A stretch of DNA of 64,000 nt from Bog-113 sp965226755 (GCA_965226755.1 CBDDDT010000008.1:162430-226429); one strand, 5' to 3'. Shown: positions 35,751 to 45,710, counted from the first letter of the stretch. The notes: generated by a model from the letters alone, not told the origin. Translations and numbers: made by a program.

Positions 35751-36504
35751 GCGCGCGCCTTCTGGAGCATTTCAGGCGTCACTTCGAGGTCTCCGGCTAT
35801 GGCATCGCGCCCATGAGTCAGGCGCACCGGCGCTCTCCGGGCAGCGCGAGTTTTCGATTCTTCTTCGACGATTCGGAAGCCTGGCGCGGGAACGAACCAA
35901 GTCACGCGCGGCGAACGACGCCAGCCCGGCGCGCGAACCATTTTCACCAGGAACGCGAAGTTGTCCGCGAATAGCAGGCGGTAATCGGCGGGTTTCTCGG
36001 AAAAGCCGCGCCTTCGGGATCGCAGAACGATTGCGGCCCTGTCATGCGCGCCCGCGGAAGCCAGCACGGATGCAAGCAGCGCCTCTCCGGCCGGCTCACT
36101 CGTGGTCCGTTCCCAGGTGCGCCACCGCTTTCCCCCGCGACAAACGCCAGCGCTGCTCCGGCGGCCAGCAGCGAATCCGCGCCAGGCTGTCCGGAGAAAC
36201 CACGCCAGCCCGCGTAAGCAGCGATCGCCAAGGCCACCGCGATTTGCCGGGCCAGCGCGATCCGGATCGACTTCGCCGATTGGGAGCCATCCGCCGCCCA
36301 CGCCGCCGCGAACACCGCGAGGAACCACGCCGCTCGCCATCGCCCTTGCTCCAGCGCAGCCAGCGCCATCGCGCCCGCGGCCAGAATCAGGAACCAATCG
36401 TAGAGATCACGCGTGGAAAGAGCGATCCGGGAGCGCTCAACCGCCACCCGCACGCGCTCGAACTCCCGCCTTTGGGCGTCGTCCATCGGGGAGATGCGTG
36501 GCAT
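35729..36504 (-). pseudogene. Small membrane protein of unknown family, one-base frameshift
   Basis: Two frames combine into one protein of about 258 residues. The N-terminal piece from 36504 (MPRISPMDDAQRREFERVRV) carries three or four hydrophobic helices (DWFLILAAGAMALAALEQG, AAWFLAVFAAAWAA, IAVALAIAAYAGW, LLAAGAALAFVAG). The C-terminal piece in another frame is soluble (RTTSEPAGEALLASVLASAG, YRLLFADNFAFLVKMVRAPGW, VTWFVPAPGFRIVEEE). Adding one C to the CCCCC run at 36130-36134 joins them. I do not recognise the family. The C-terminal part is as well preserved as the N-terminal part, which favours a sequencing error over old decay. Confidence 0.55.
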
Positions 36505-36613
36505 GCGGCGAACATCTCACAATACTCAATCCCGACACAGAGACACAGCTTCAGCATCTTGCCGCCCATCAAGCATCTTTCATCGAAGGCGTGCAACGGG
36601 GCATGGACGCATC

Positions 36614-38101
36614 TTATAAACGGCGTAGCCGAAGTTCTGCATATTTAGCATGGAGCGCGGGACTGGCGATAGCGAGCGTCTGTAGACCGGCGTCCGGCGC
36701 GTTCGCCGGCATGTCCGCCACCGGCGCAAAGTGCCGCGTATCCGGCTTCCCAAAAAACTCACGATGCAGCCGGTAGCACGCCCGATGACACGCGTTCTGT
36801 TCCACAATGACGCGCACCACCGGTTCGGCGTCGCCGCCCGCCAGCACCGTTACGCCCATCCCTTTGAGCGCGGATCGAACCCGCCCGGCCACGCCCTTCG
36901 AATCCGCGCAAACTCCGCCGCCCACCAACGAGAGCACCGCCGCATCCGGGTGCATGTGGATCTCCGCGCAGCCGGAGAAAAGCTCCTTCTCCACCGGCTC
37001 GAAGGCCGCGACGCTGGCCACGCCCAGTACCACGCGATCTCCGTCCAGAACGAGCAGCGCCGGTTCAAAGCCCTTGCGCTCGCAGACGCCCGCAATCTTC
37101 GCCAGCAGTTCCGGCCCGGCCGGAAACTCGCTTGATGCGACTTCCAAAATCAGCAGATTCTGTTTCACGCCGATCGCCTTGATCCCGCCCGCCGTGCAGG
37201 GCGATGACGGCTCAATGCGGGTACCCTCGATTTCCGGCCGGCGCGAGTTCCGAATGCTGAGCGGAATTCCCTGGCGAACCGCTGGCTGCACGGTCTCGGG
37301 ATGCAGGACTTTTGCGCCGGCGCGCGCCAGCGCCGTCGCTTCCTCAAACGAAAGCGAGCGCACGCGATGCACCGACTGCAGAATGCGGGGGTCGCACGTG
37401 AGCATTCCGTCCACATCCGTCCAAATCTCGATCAGATCGGCCGCGATCCCGGCGCCCACCAGAGACGCCGTAAGGTCGGAGCCGCCGCGGCCCAGCGTTG
37501 TGGTCACGCCATCTTCGGTCGCGCCGATGAAGCCGCCCATCACGACCACGTTCTGTTCCGCGAGCGCGGGGATGGAGCGCCGCATGCGGGCGTAGGTCTC
37601 CCAGAGAAGCGGCGCGGCGGCGCCATGCCGTCCGTCCGTTACGACGAACTCCCGCGAATCCACATGCACCGCGGGCACGCCCGCTTGCAACAGGGCGCCG
37701 GCTACGATCTCGCTCGAAAGCCGCTCGCCGAAACTCGCCATGGCGTCCAACAGTTCGGGCGTCAGCTCCCGGCCGTCCTCGCAGAGATCGTGAACAAGTC
37801 CTTGCAGTTCCCGGAAGCTCTTCTGCAGCGAGCGCTCCAGCAGATCGAGCTTCACCCCGCGGACCAGGTCGTCGGCCATACGGAAGTGCGCATCCTGCAC
37901 GGCCTGCAGAGTCTTGCGCGCTTGATAACCCTTTCCCTGCGAAGCCTGCTCGGCGATGCTGAGCAGCTGATCCGTGGTGTGTCCGATGGCCGATACCACC
38001 ACCACGGGATGCTCCGCCACGTGTCCGCGAACGATGCCGCAAACGCGGCTGATGGCCTCCGGCGATTCTAACGAGGAACCGCCAAATTTCATGACGATCA
38101 T
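36614..38101 (-). CDS. lysC: Aspartate kinase (monofunctional, LysC type)
   Basis: This 495-residue enzyme phosphorylates L-aspartate, the first step to lysine, threonine and methionine. The start at 38101 has AAGGGTGGAACGTTA upstream; the KFGGSS nucleotide motif is at residues 5-10. Further family motifs are VVVSAIGHTTDQLL, ASFGERLSSEIVAGALLQAG, GFIGATEDGVTTTLGRGGSDLTASL, IWTDVDGMLTCDPRI and AGAKVLHPETVQPAVRQGIPLSIRN. The C-terminal region holds ACT regulatory domains (KAIGVKQNLLILEV, LSLVGGGVCADSKGVAGRVRSAL), so allosteric inhibition by lysine or threonine is likely. About 40 residues after the last ACT unit (CHRACYRLHREFFGKP) form an extra tail. No homoserine dehydrogenase domain is fused. 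Confidence 0.93.
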   Translation of the reverse strand: MIVMKFGGSSLESPEAISRVCGIVRGHVAEHPVVVVSAIGHTTDQLLSIAEQASQGKGYQARKTLQAVQDAHFRMADDLVRGVKLDLLERSLQKSFRELQGLVHDLCEDGRELTPELLDAMASFGERLSSEIVAGALLQAGVPAVHVDSREFVVTDGRHGAAAPLLWETYARMRRSIPALAEQNVVVMGGFIGATEDGVTTTLGRGGSDLTASLVGAGIAADLIEIWTDVDGMLTCDPRILQSVHRVRSLSFEEATALARAGAKVLHPETVQPAVRQGIPLSIRNSRRPEIEGTRIEPSSPCTAGGIKAIGVKQNLLILEVASSEFPAGPELLAKIAGVCERKGFEPALLVLDGDRVVLGVASVAAFEPVEKELFSGCAEIHMHPDAAVLSLVGGGVCADSKGVAGRVRSALKGMGVTVLAGGDAEPVVRVIVEQNACHRACYRLHREFFGKPDTRHFAPVADMPANAPDAGLQTLAIASPALHAKYAELRLRRL

Positions 38102-38218
38102 TAACGTTCCACCCTTCGCTACCAACCTATCGCCGGGGTCGTGAAAAAGTCGGGTGGACGAAATAAGGAAGACGTAAGGGCGGCATCCCGTTTTTGGATG
38201 GGCCTGATAGATGAATGT

Positions 38219-39790
38219 TCACTTCTGCAGGAGAAAATTGCCCACGAACATGGCATCGATCCCCGACGCGAAGAAGCTCCGCACCGCATCGCGCGGCGAA
38301 CAAACCAGCGGCTCCCCGAAAAGGTTGAAGGACGTATTGTAGAGAACCGGCAGCCCCGTGCGCTGCCCCGCCGCCTGCAACAGCTTCCAATAGAGCGGAT
38401 TGTCGGCGCGCCGCACGGTTTGCACCCGCACGAAATCGCGGCCGAGCGTGGCCGCCTCGAAAGTCTTGCGGTGCGCGGGCCGGACGCGGCTCACCGACGC
38501 CAGAAATCGCGCGTTCGGTCCCGTTTCGAAATACTCGCCCGCTAATTCTTCGGGCACAGACGCCGCGAACTTCCGGAACGCCTCGCGGTGCTTGATGAAC
38601 TGATTGAGATTCTCGGTCGAGTAAGGATCGAGCGGCGACGCCAGAATGCTCCGATTGCCGAGCGCGCGCGGACCGAACTCCATGCGTCCCTGCATCCACG
38701 CGACGATCTTGCCGTCCGAGATCTGCTCAACCGCGGTCTCCACCAGTTCATCCCCGGTGAGCAGGTAGCGGAAACGCAGCTTGCAATTTTCGAGCACTTG
38801 TTTGATGGGCTCCGCCGCAAACTCCGGGCCCAGCAGATATGCCCCGGTGTCGACCCGCTCCCGCCGGTGCAGAATGTCGTGCCATACGTGCAGTACGGCG
38901 CCCAGGGCCGTTCCCGCATTCCCGGCGGCCGGCTGTACGAAGACGTTCTGGAAATGTCCCGCGCTTTCCAGCGCCGTCACCAGAAAGGCGTTAAATCCGA
39001 GTCCGCCGGCGAGACACAAATTCTTCCCTGAGCCCGCCAGCCGCAGCACCGCTGCTTCGACGGCGCGCTGCACGCCTGTCGCGATAGATTCGCGCTGTTC
39101 GCCCTTCAACCCCGCGGCAGGCGTGGCGCCTACGGCTTCGAAAAACTTCGTCGAAAATCCGCCCAGCGTCAAGCGCGCCGGATCGAAAAAGCTCCGGTCG
39201 AATCGCGGCGCGGTCTCGTTCCCCACGATCTGCTCGAAAAGCCCCGCCAATGATTCATCGCCCGACGCCGCCAGCCACTGCGTCTTGTGCTCATCGGCAT
39301 CCGGCTTGAAACCCAATAGCTCGGTTACGCGCGTGTAGAGATCGGCTAGAGAATCCGGATAATAAAACTCTTCCTCGATCGTCAGGCCCGCGGCCGATCC
39401 CGTCCAGCGCGCCCCGCACCGCACGTCGCCTCCGCGATCCAGCGTCAAAACCGTCGCCTCCTCGAAGGGGGACGCATAGAAGGCCGACGCCGCGTGCGCC
39501 AGGTGATGCCCCACCAGCACCATGCGGCTTGAGGGAAACCGGTCGCGCAGCTGGAGGTTCAACGATCCCGCGGCGCTCTGCGGCACGGGCCGCGCCACCG
39601 CCACAATATCGATGTCCTTCGGCGCCAGATGGCCGATCGCGAGGCACGCTTCCATCGATTCCACCGGCAGTTCGCCCCGCCGCGTGCGCCGCGCGACCTT
39701 GGCTTCTTCCATGGCCGCGACCAGATTGCCGTCGGTCAGCAGCGCTGTTGCCGAGCCGCTATCGATCGTGGCCAGACCCAGTACGTTCAT
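38219..39790 (-). CDS. NodU/CmcH family carbamoyltransferase
   Basis: This 523-residue enzyme is of the type that moves a carbamoyl group from carbamoyl phosphate via carbamoyl-adenylate onto a hydroxyl of a sugar or antibiotic. The N-terminal TsaD-like part has GLATIDSGSATALLTDG, MVLVGHHLAHAASAFYASPFEEATVLTLDRGGD (metal-binding His pair) and the nucleotide region LAGGLGFNAFL. The C-terminal domain shows MEFGPRALGNRSILASP and LPVLYNTSFNLFGEPLVCSPRDA, both diagnostic. Its start overlaps the gltX stop as ATGA, so it is translationally coupled to a tRNA synthetase gene. No biosynthetic cluster lies around it, so the acceptor is unknown. Confidence 0.88.
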   Translation of the reverse strand: MNVLGLATIDSGSATALLTDGNLVAAMEEAKVARRTRRGELPVESMEACLAIGHLAPKDIDIVAVARPVPQSAAGSLNLQLRDRFPSSRMVLVGHHLAHAASAFYASPFEEATVLTLDRGGDVRCGARWTGSAAGLTIEEEFYYPDSLADLYTRVTELLGFKPDADEHKTQWLAASGDESLAGLFEQIVGNETAPRFDRSFFDPARLTLGGFSTKFFEAVGATPAAGLKGEQRESIATGVQRAVEAAVLRLAGSGKNLCLAGGLGFNAFLVTALESAGHFQNVFVQPAAGNAGTALGAVLHVWHDILHRRERVDTGAYLLGPEFAAEPIKQVLENCKLRFRYLLTGDELVETAVEQISDGKIVAWMQGRMEFGPRALGNRSILASPLDPYSTENLNQFIKHREAFRKFAASVPEELAGEYFETGPNARFLASVSRVRPAHRKTFEAATLGRDFVRVQTVRRADNPLYWKLLQAAGQRTGLPVLYNTSFNLFGEPLVCSPRDAVRSFFASGIDAMFVGNFLLQK

Positions 39791-41229
39791 TGCGCCGAGC
39801 CCGCGGCCCGCAGGCGCGCAATCGAACGCTCGCGCCCGATCGCGGTGAACACATGGAACGCGCCCGGTCCCACCGTTTGCCCGGTCAGGGCCGCCCGCGA
39901 GCCGTTGATGAGCAGCCCCGGCTTCACGCCCAGCTCCGCGGCCAAGGCGCGCAGTTCCGTTTCCACGCTCGCCTCGGTAAACTCTTCGTGCGCCTCCAGC
40001 CGCGCCGACAGTTTCCACAATCCCGCGCGCGTCCCCGGCAGATTCAGCTTGTCCAGCGCGCTCGCCTCAATCACGAAATCATCGGCGAAGTAGGCCCGGC
40101 CGCGCGTCGCGAAATCGACCAAAGTCATGTAGCGCGCCCGCAGCAGATCCACTGTTTCCTCCAGCCAGGGGTCGGGGAAGGGAATCTGCAGCCCGACCTT
40201 CTCCAGTTCCCCGCGCACATACGGCGTCACTTCCGAAGCATGCATGCTGCGCAGGTGCTGCGAGTTCAGCCACAGCGCTTTCGGATCGAACGGGTCTTCT
40301 TCGCTGAAGTTGATGACCGCATTGCTCCGGTTCACGCCCTCAAACGCAAAGCTGGTCACCAGCTCCGAGCGCGACATCTGCTCGCGGTTGTCTTTGGGCG
40401 ACCACCCGAGCAGAGAAATGAAATTCACGAACGCGCGCGGCAGGAATCCGCCATCCCGGTACGTCGTCACGCTCACCACCGGGCCGTGCAGGCGCTTGGA
40501 GAGCTTGGTTCCATCGGGCGCCGTCAACAGCGGAAGATGCGCAAACTGCGGGCGCTCGCAAGCCAGCGCGTCGAAAATCAGCAAATGCTTATATGTATTC
40601 GATAAGTGATCCTGGCCGCGCACGACATGCGTAATGCGGAGGTCTGCGTCGTCCGCGCAGGAGGCCAGATGGTAGGTCGGCGTGCCGTCGCTGCGGAGCA
40701 GCGCGAAATCCTCCACATCCGCGATCGCCTTCGACTGCGGTCCGTAGACCAGATCCGCAAAGGACAGATCCCCGCCGTTCTCGCGCGGCACGCGAAACCG
40801 CAGCACGAACCGCTCTCCCGCGGCGGCCCTGCGGTCGCTTTCCTCCGCCGAGAGTTCCCGCATTCCCGGATTGGACAGCCACTGCCCCTCGCGATTTCCC
40901 GCGCTTTCCTCTATGCTGGCGGTTGTGCCGGCCGGCGTGAAATCCCGGTACGCCAGACCCTTCTGGCGAATCTCCTCGGCCGCTTTCCGGTGCAGGTCCG
41001 CGCGGTCCGACTGCCGGTATAGTTCGTCCCACCCCAGTTCCAGCCAGTGCAGCCCCTCGTAGATGGAATTCAGCGAGGCTTCGGTATTCCGCTCGACATC
41101 CGTATCGTCGATTCGCAAGACGACCGTTCCCCCGTGTCGGCGGGCGAACAGCCAGTTGAAGATAAACGTGCGGGCGCTGCCGATGTGGAGGAAGCCCGTG
41201 GGAGAAGGTGCGAAACGAACGCGCAACAT
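39787..41229 (-). CDS. gltX: Glutamyl-tRNA synthetase
   Basis: This 480-residue class I aminoacyl-tRNA synthetase attaches glutamate to its tRNA. The HIGH-type motif appears as PTGFLHIGSARTFIFNWLFAR near residue 12, and the KMSKS-type loop as GTKLSKRLHG at about 242. VLRIDDTDVERNTE and RGQDHLSNTYKHLLIFDAL are further family signatures. The C-terminal anticodon-binding part is helical and full length. Whether it is discriminating (Glu only) or also charges tRNA-Gln cannot be decided here. The start at 41229 overlaps no gene. It heads a two-gene unit with the carbamoyltransferase. Confidence 0.96.
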   Translation of the reverse strand: MLRVRFAPSPTGFLHIGSARTFIFNWLFARRHGGTVVLRIDDTDVERNTEASLNSIYEGLHWLELGWDELYRQSDRADLHRKAAEEIRQKGLAYRDFTPAGTTASIEESAGNREGQWLSNPGMRELSAEESDRRAAAGERFVLRFRVPRENGGDLSFADLVYGPQSKAIADVEDFALLRSDGTPTYHLASCADDADLRITHVVRGQDHLSNTYKHLLIFDALACERPQFAHLPLLTAPDGTKLSKRLHGPVVSVTTYRDGGFLPRAFVNFISLLGWSPKDNREQMSRSELVTSFAFEGVNRSNAVINFSEEDPFDPKALWLNSQHLRSMHASEVTPYVRGELEKVGLQIPFPDPWLEETVDLLRARYMTLVDFATRGRAYFADDFVIEASALDKLNLPGTRAGLWKLSARLEAHEEFTEASVETELRALAAELGVKPGLLINGSRAALTGQTVGPGAFHVFTAIGRERSIARLRAAGSAQ

Positions 41230-41339
41230 GAAACCGTAGTATAGAGAATCGACGGTTTCGCGCTGTCCGTTAAAAGCCCATTAAGCCCGAGACGTTCCCC
41301 TGGGCGCCCGCGTCACAATCACCAGCAGGAGAGGATTCA

Positions 41340-41789
41340 ATGCCACGCTTGATCACCGCAACTTTATTCGCAACCGCTTTCATGACGATGGGCGCCCTGG
41401 CCCAGGCTCAATATGAGCCGCCTCCGGGAAACTATCCGCCGCCCGGCGCGCGCTTCGGACCGAACGGGCGATACGCGCCCGACGCGGTCTCGGCGACCAT
41501 CGATAAGGTCCGCGCCGATCTCGACCGCTCGTACGACGGATGGCGCTTCAACAACCACGATCGCGACCGCCTGAACCATGCCGAGAAAAACCTCCGTGAG
41601 TTCGGGGAGAAATGGCATCATGGCCGCTTCGACAAGGGCCAACTCGATGACGCCATCGGCAGCATCCAGCATGTGCTCGATAAAAATCACATGCCGCCGA
41701 ACGACCGCGCCAGCGTGGACCAGGACGTGAACCAGCTTCGCGAACTTCGTGACGCTTACAACCGGCACGAACTTCCCGCCCGCTACTAG
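41340..41789 (+). CDS. Small secreted helical protein, unknown
   Basis: This 149-residue protein has a clear signal peptide (MPRLITATLFATAFMTMGALAQA, cleavage before QYEPPP). A Pro/Gly-rich linker (PPPGNYPPPGARFGPNGRY) follows, then a charged helical domain with repeated Asn/Asp/His residues (WRFNNHDRDRLNHAEKNLREF, DDAIGSIQHVLDKNHMPPNDR, DVNQLRELRDAYNRHE). This style is common in small Acidobacteria periplasmic proteins; the function is unknown. AGGAGAGGATTCA lies just before the ATG, an excellent ribosome site. Confidence 0.7.
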   Translation: MPRLITATLFATAFMTMGALAQAQYEPPPGNYPPPGARFGPNGRYAPDAVSATIDKVRADLDRSYDGWRFNNHDRDRLNHAEKNLREFGEKWHHGRFDKGQLDDAIGSIQHVLDKNHMPPNDRASVDQDVNQLRELRDAYNRHELPARY

Positions 41790-41807
41790 CCTGCCGGAGG
41801 ATCTGAT

Positions 41808-41840
41808 CCTGTCCCGCCTGCGCCGGCAGCGTGGGACAGG
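41808..41840 (+). terminator. Possible hairpin terminator without T run
   Basis: Arms CCTGTCCC (41808-41815) and GGGACAGG (41833-41840) form an 8-bp stem with a GC-rich 17-nt loop, just after the small secreted-protein gene. No T tract follows, so it may act weakly or be a different hairpin. Confidence 0.4.
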
Positions 41841-41904
41841 CTGAACGTCCCGCCGCCGCATGCACCGGGCGCCGCGCAAGTTATGATGAAACGCAAACTG
41901 CGGC

Positions 41905-44900
41905 ATGCTCTCGTTTCTTCTGCACGGCTGGCGATCCTGGAAAAGCGCGAAAGGGGTGGCGCTCCTCGCCATTTGCGCATTGGCGCTCGGGATCGGCTCG
42001 GCGACCGCGATTTATAGCGTCGTCCAGGCCGTGTTGCTGAATCCGCTCGGATTCCAGCATCAGGAGCGTTTCCTGGCCGTCTGGAGCGGCTTCAGCGATC
42101 GTCCCGGCTGGCGTAGCGCCCTCTCTTATCTCACGATGCGGGATTTCGCCGAGCGCAATCGCACGCTGGACGCTTTCGGCTGCACCAACACCATCAGCTA
42201 CAACGTCACCTCCGACCGGGAAGTGAGCCGGATCGTCGGCGCGGAGACCTCGCCGGTTTTGGCCAACGCGCTGGGCGTGAATCCCGCCATCGGACGCTGG
42301 TTCAGCCAGGGCGATCCCGCCCGCGTCGCGGTCCTTTCAAACCGGCTTTGGAAGCGTCTGGGCGCTCCTGCCGACCTCGCCGGAAAAACCTTGATGATGG
42401 ACGGCAAGCCCTACGCCCTTCTGGGCGTTATGCCGCCCTGGTTCCGTTTGCCCATTTACGAATCAGCCGTGGATGTCTGGATTCCCTTAAACCCGGATCC
42501 CGAGACGAAAGCCAATCGAGGTGAAAATTACCTGCAGTGCAGCGCCCGCATGAAGCCTGGCGTCACGCAACAGCAAGCCGCCGACGATCTGCAGCGCGTC
42601 ACCGGCGAACTTCGCCGCGAGCATCCGAACGAGTTCATCTCCGACCGGATCATCGTCCATCGCATGCTGGACGACGCTCTCATCGACATCCAGCCCACGC
42701 TGCTGCTGCTGCTCGGCGCATCCGTCGCTCTGCTCCTGATCGCGTGCGCCAACGTGGCTGGCCTGCTGCTCGCCCGTTCCGTCGCCCGCGCCCGGGAAAC
42801 GGCCGTCCGCGTCGCGCTCGGGGCCGCGCGCTGGCAGCTCGGCCTGCAATATTTCGCGGAAGGCCTGGTGCTCTCGATCGGCGGCGCGGCTCTGGGAGCG
42901 CTGCTCAGCTTCTCCCTGGTCCGGGTGGTGCTCTCCATCGCCGCCGCTCAGATTCCCCGCGCGGAGGACATCGGGATCGACGGTCGCGTCCTCGTTTTCG
43001 CGCTTGCGCTCGCCGTACTCTGCGCCGTCCTGTTCAGCCTCGCGCCGCTCTGGCAAGCCAACCGCACGCCGCCCAATGAGGTGCTCACCGACGGCGTACG
43101 CGCCTCCGCCAGCGCCCGCAGCCGCCGCGTTCTGCGCGTCTTTGTCGTCTCTGAAATCGCTCTCGCCTTCGGACTTCTGGCCGTGTGCGCTCTCATAGTC
43201 GACCAGCTCGGCGCGCTCCGCCGTGTCTCGCTCGGGTTCAATCCCGAGCACCTGCTCACCCTGCACACGTACGTGCCGGATTCGAAGTATCCGACCGCCG
43301 CGGCCAAGCAGATTTATCAGACCAGGCTGATCGGCGCCATTGAGCGTCTGCCCGGCGTCGAAGCCGCCGGATTCATTCAGATGCTTCCCCTCAAAGGGTG
43401 GGGCGAGAACACCACTGTCGACGTGGAAGGCCGTCCCGAGATCCCGCTCAATAAGAAGGAATCCATCGAATTCCGCTTCCTCAACCCGGATTATTTCCGC
43501 GCCATGGAAATCCCTGTCATCGAGGGCCGCGTCTTCAACGCGCGCGATGTTCATCAGAACGCTCCCGCGCCCATGGCGCTGGTCATCAACCAAACGCTGG
43601 CGCGCTTGTTCTGGCCGGGCGGTCACGCCGTCGGCGCCCATGTCACTGTTTCTCAAGATGAGAAGACGCGCTTTCAGATCATCGGCGTGGTGGGGGATGT
43701 GCGCAACGCCGGGCTCAGCCAGCCGGTGCGTCCGGAAATCTACATCTCATACCTCGAAACGCCCTCGAACCATATGACTTGGGCCGTCCGCTCCCGGCTG
43801 GACCCGGCTACGCTCACCAGGGAACTGCGCGCCGCCATCTTCCAGGTTGATCCGGATCAGCCCGTCTATAACGTCCAGACCATGTCGCAGGTGGTAGAAA
43901 CCTCCATCGGCAGGGAGCGGCTGCAATCCATCCTGATTTCTTTTTTCGCCGTCGCCGCCCTGCTACTTTCCATGCTGGGCGTTTACGGCGTCGTATCCTA
44001 CTCCGTCCGCCAGCGCACCACGGAGATCGGCACCCGCATGGCCCTGGGCGCGACGACTCAAAATCTGATGAGCCTGGTTCTCAACGACGGTTTGAAGATG
44101 GCGGGCATCGGCATCGGCGCGGGCCTGGCGCTCGTGCTTGTCCTCGCGCGCCTGCTGAGCGAGAGCGCGCTGCACGTTCAGCTGGACGACGTGAAGCCAT
44201 TCGTGTTCACCACGGCCCTGGTCGCCGGACTCACCGCTCTGGCCTGCTTCTTCCCCGCGTGGCGAGCCACCTTGGTTTCGCCCATGATCGCCATCCGCAA
44301 TGAGCCGGGCGTACTCTGGCAACGCACCCGCTTCGGCCTTCTGCGCGTCGCCGAACAGTTCTCCGGCCTCATCAGCCGCGCCGATGAACAGGCCGCCACG
44401 AGCGAGGCCGATCTGCTTGCCGAAATCGCCGACGTCAGCCGCCAGGCGGCCTCCTTCGCCGAAGCGACCCGGAGCGCGCTCGATTGCATTCGGCGCCGCA
44501 TCAACGCCGAATCGCTCGCGCTTTTTGTGCAGCGCGACGTCGGCCAGCCCTACCGCTGCCACGGCGTCACGCCGGACGCTTGTGTCGATGACTGGATGCT
44601 GCCGCCCGACGCGCTCATTGTCGGACGGCTTCGCCACTATTCCGGCGCCATGCCCGTCGGCGCGGGGGATGTCGACGCAAGCGCGCGATGGGCGGCCGAA
44701 AGCGCGCCTCAGCATCTGCCGGAGATCGCGATTCTGCGGGAGGTGGCGCCGGTTCTGGCCGTTCGCGTCGCCGTCAAGAAAGAAATCAGCGGCATTCTCT
44801 TTGTCGGCCGTCCGGTAGGCCGCGCTTCCTACAGCCCGCTCGAAAAGCGGCTCCTCCGCGGCGTGTCCGCCCAGTTCGCGATGATGATCGAGAATTCCCG

Positions 44901-45705
44901 CCTGACCAATCGCATCGTCGAGCAGGAGCGTCTCCGCCGCGAGATCATGCTCGCCGGCGAGGTCCAGCAGCGGCTCTTTCCCGAGCGCCCCATGACGACC
45001 GCGAATCTGGAACTCGCCGGCGTCTGCATCCCCGCCCGCGGCGTGGGCGGTGATTATTACGACTTCCTCGATCTGGGCGGCCGCAACATCGGCATCGCTC
45101 TCGCCGACGTGGCCGGCAAGGGCATAGCCGCGGCGTTAGTCATGTCGGTCGTGCAAGCCTCGCTGCGCAGCCTGGCCGGCAACGACGGCGTCTCGCTGGC
45201 GGAGCTCGCTTCCAAAATGAACAGGCTGCTCCACCGCTCCACCGGCTCGAGCAGCTACGCCACATTCTTCTATGCGGAGGTGGATGAAGAACGCCGCGAA
45301 CTCCGCTACGTCAACGCCGGCCACAATCCGCCTTACCTGCTGCGCAACGGCGTATCCCATTCCTCCGTCCCGTTTGTGGCTTCCGCCGCGCCGTCCACGG
45401 GAAACATCGAAGAACTCTCCACCGGCGGCACCATCATCGGCATGTTCGCCCAGGCCAATTACGAAGAAGGCGTGGTCCATCTGCAGCCGGGAGACATCCT
45501 GATCGCCTTCACCGACGGAGTTCCCGAAGCTCTCAATCCCAAAGACGAAGAGTACGGAGAAGACCGCCTCCAGCAGATCCTCCGCGCCGTCTCGCATCTC
45601 CCGATTAACGATATGGCCGCCCGCATTCTGCAGGAGCTGAAAAAGTGGATCTCCGACGCCGCCCAGTATGACGACCTCACTTTTATCCTGATGAAGGTGA
45701 GCTGA
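41905..45705 (+). CDS. Orphan MacB/FtsX permease fused to GAF-like region and SpoIIE/PP2C phosphatase (copy 1)
   Basis: This 1266-residue protein joins two normally separate modules. Residues 1 to about 805 are a full acidobacterial orphan permease: TM1 (ALLAICALALGIGSATAIYSV), a MacB periplasmic domain, helices around 270-435 (VALLLIACANVAGLLLARSVARARE), a second periplasmic domain, and a last helix set (about 670-800) with RQRTTEIGTRMALGATT. A linker and a GAF-like region follow (about 820-1000). From about 1010 comes a SpoIIE/RsbU-type PP2C domain with QERLRREIMLAGEVQQRLFPE, ARGVGGDYYDF (about 1047), LADVAGKGIAAALVMS, NAGHNPPYLL (about 1137), FTDGVPEAL (about 1202) and DDLTFILM. All metal-ligand Asp residues appear present. 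The phosphatase part should lie in the cytoplasm. No ATPase gene is near. A mechanical or ligand signal passed to a serine phosphatase is inferred. Confidence 0.9.
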   Translation: MLSFLLHGWRSWKSAKGVALLAICALALGIGSATAIYSVVQAVLLNPLGFQHQERFLAVWSGFSDRPGWRSALSYLTMRDFAERNRTLDAFGCTNTISYNVTSDREVSRIVGAETSPVLANALGVNPAIGRWFSQGDPARVAVLSNRLWKRLGAPADLAGKTLMMDGKPYALLGVMPPWFRLPIYESAVDVWIPLNPDPETKANRGENYLQCSARMKPGVTQQQAADDLQRVTGELRREHPNEFISDRIIVHRMLDDALIDIQPTLLLLLGASVALLLIACANVAGLLLARSVARARETAVRVALGAARWQLGLQYFAEGLVLSIGGAALGALLSFSLVRVVLSIAAAQIPRAEDIGIDGRVLVFALALAVLCAVLFSLAPLWQANRTPPNEVLTDGVRASASARSRRVLRVFVVSEIALAFGLLAVCALIVDQLGALRRVSLGFNPEHLLTLHTYVPDSKYPTAAAKQIYQTRLIGAIERLPGVEAAGFIQMLPLKGWGENTTVDVEGRPEIPLNKKESIEFRFLNPDYFRAMEIPVIEGRVFNARDVHQNAPAPMALVINQTLARLFWPGGHAVGAHVTVSQDEKTRFQIIGVVGDVRNAGLSQPVRPEIYISYLETPSNHMTWAVRSRLDPATLTRELRAAIFQVDPDQPVYNVQTMSQVVETSIGRERLQSILISFFAVAALLLSMLGVYGVVSYSVRQRTTEIGTRMALGATTQNLMSLVLNDGLKMAGIGIGAGLALVLVLARLLSESALHVQLDDVKPFVFTTALVAGLTALACFFPAWRATLVSPMIAIRNEPGVLWQRTRFGLLRVAEQFSGLISRADEQAATSEADLLAEIADVSRQAASFAEATRSALDCIRRRINAESLALFVQRDVGQPYRCHGVTPDACVDDWMLPPDALIVGRLRHYSGAMPVGAGDVDASARWAAESAPQHLPEIAILREVAPVLAVRVAVKKEISGILFVGRPVGRASYSPLEKRLLRGVSAQFAMMIENSRLTNRIVEQERLRREIMLAGEVQQRLFPERPMTTANLELAGVCIPARGVGGDYYDFLDLGGRNIGIALADVAGKGIAAALVMSVVQASLRSLAGNDGVSLAELASKMNRLLHRSTGSSSYATFFYAEVDEERRELRYVNAGHNPPYLLRNGVSHSSVPFVASAAPSTGNIEELSTGGTIIGMFAQANYEEGVVHLQPGDILIAFTDGVPEALNPKDEEYGEDRLQQILRAVSHLPINDMAARILQELKKWISDAAQYDDLTFILMKVS

Positions 45706-45710
45706 GGGCC

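Noticed and set aside
41816..41832. A regulatory RNA in the GC-rich loop after the small secreted protein gene
   Set aside because: Apart from one hairpin there is no promoter-like sequence or conserved-looking structure.
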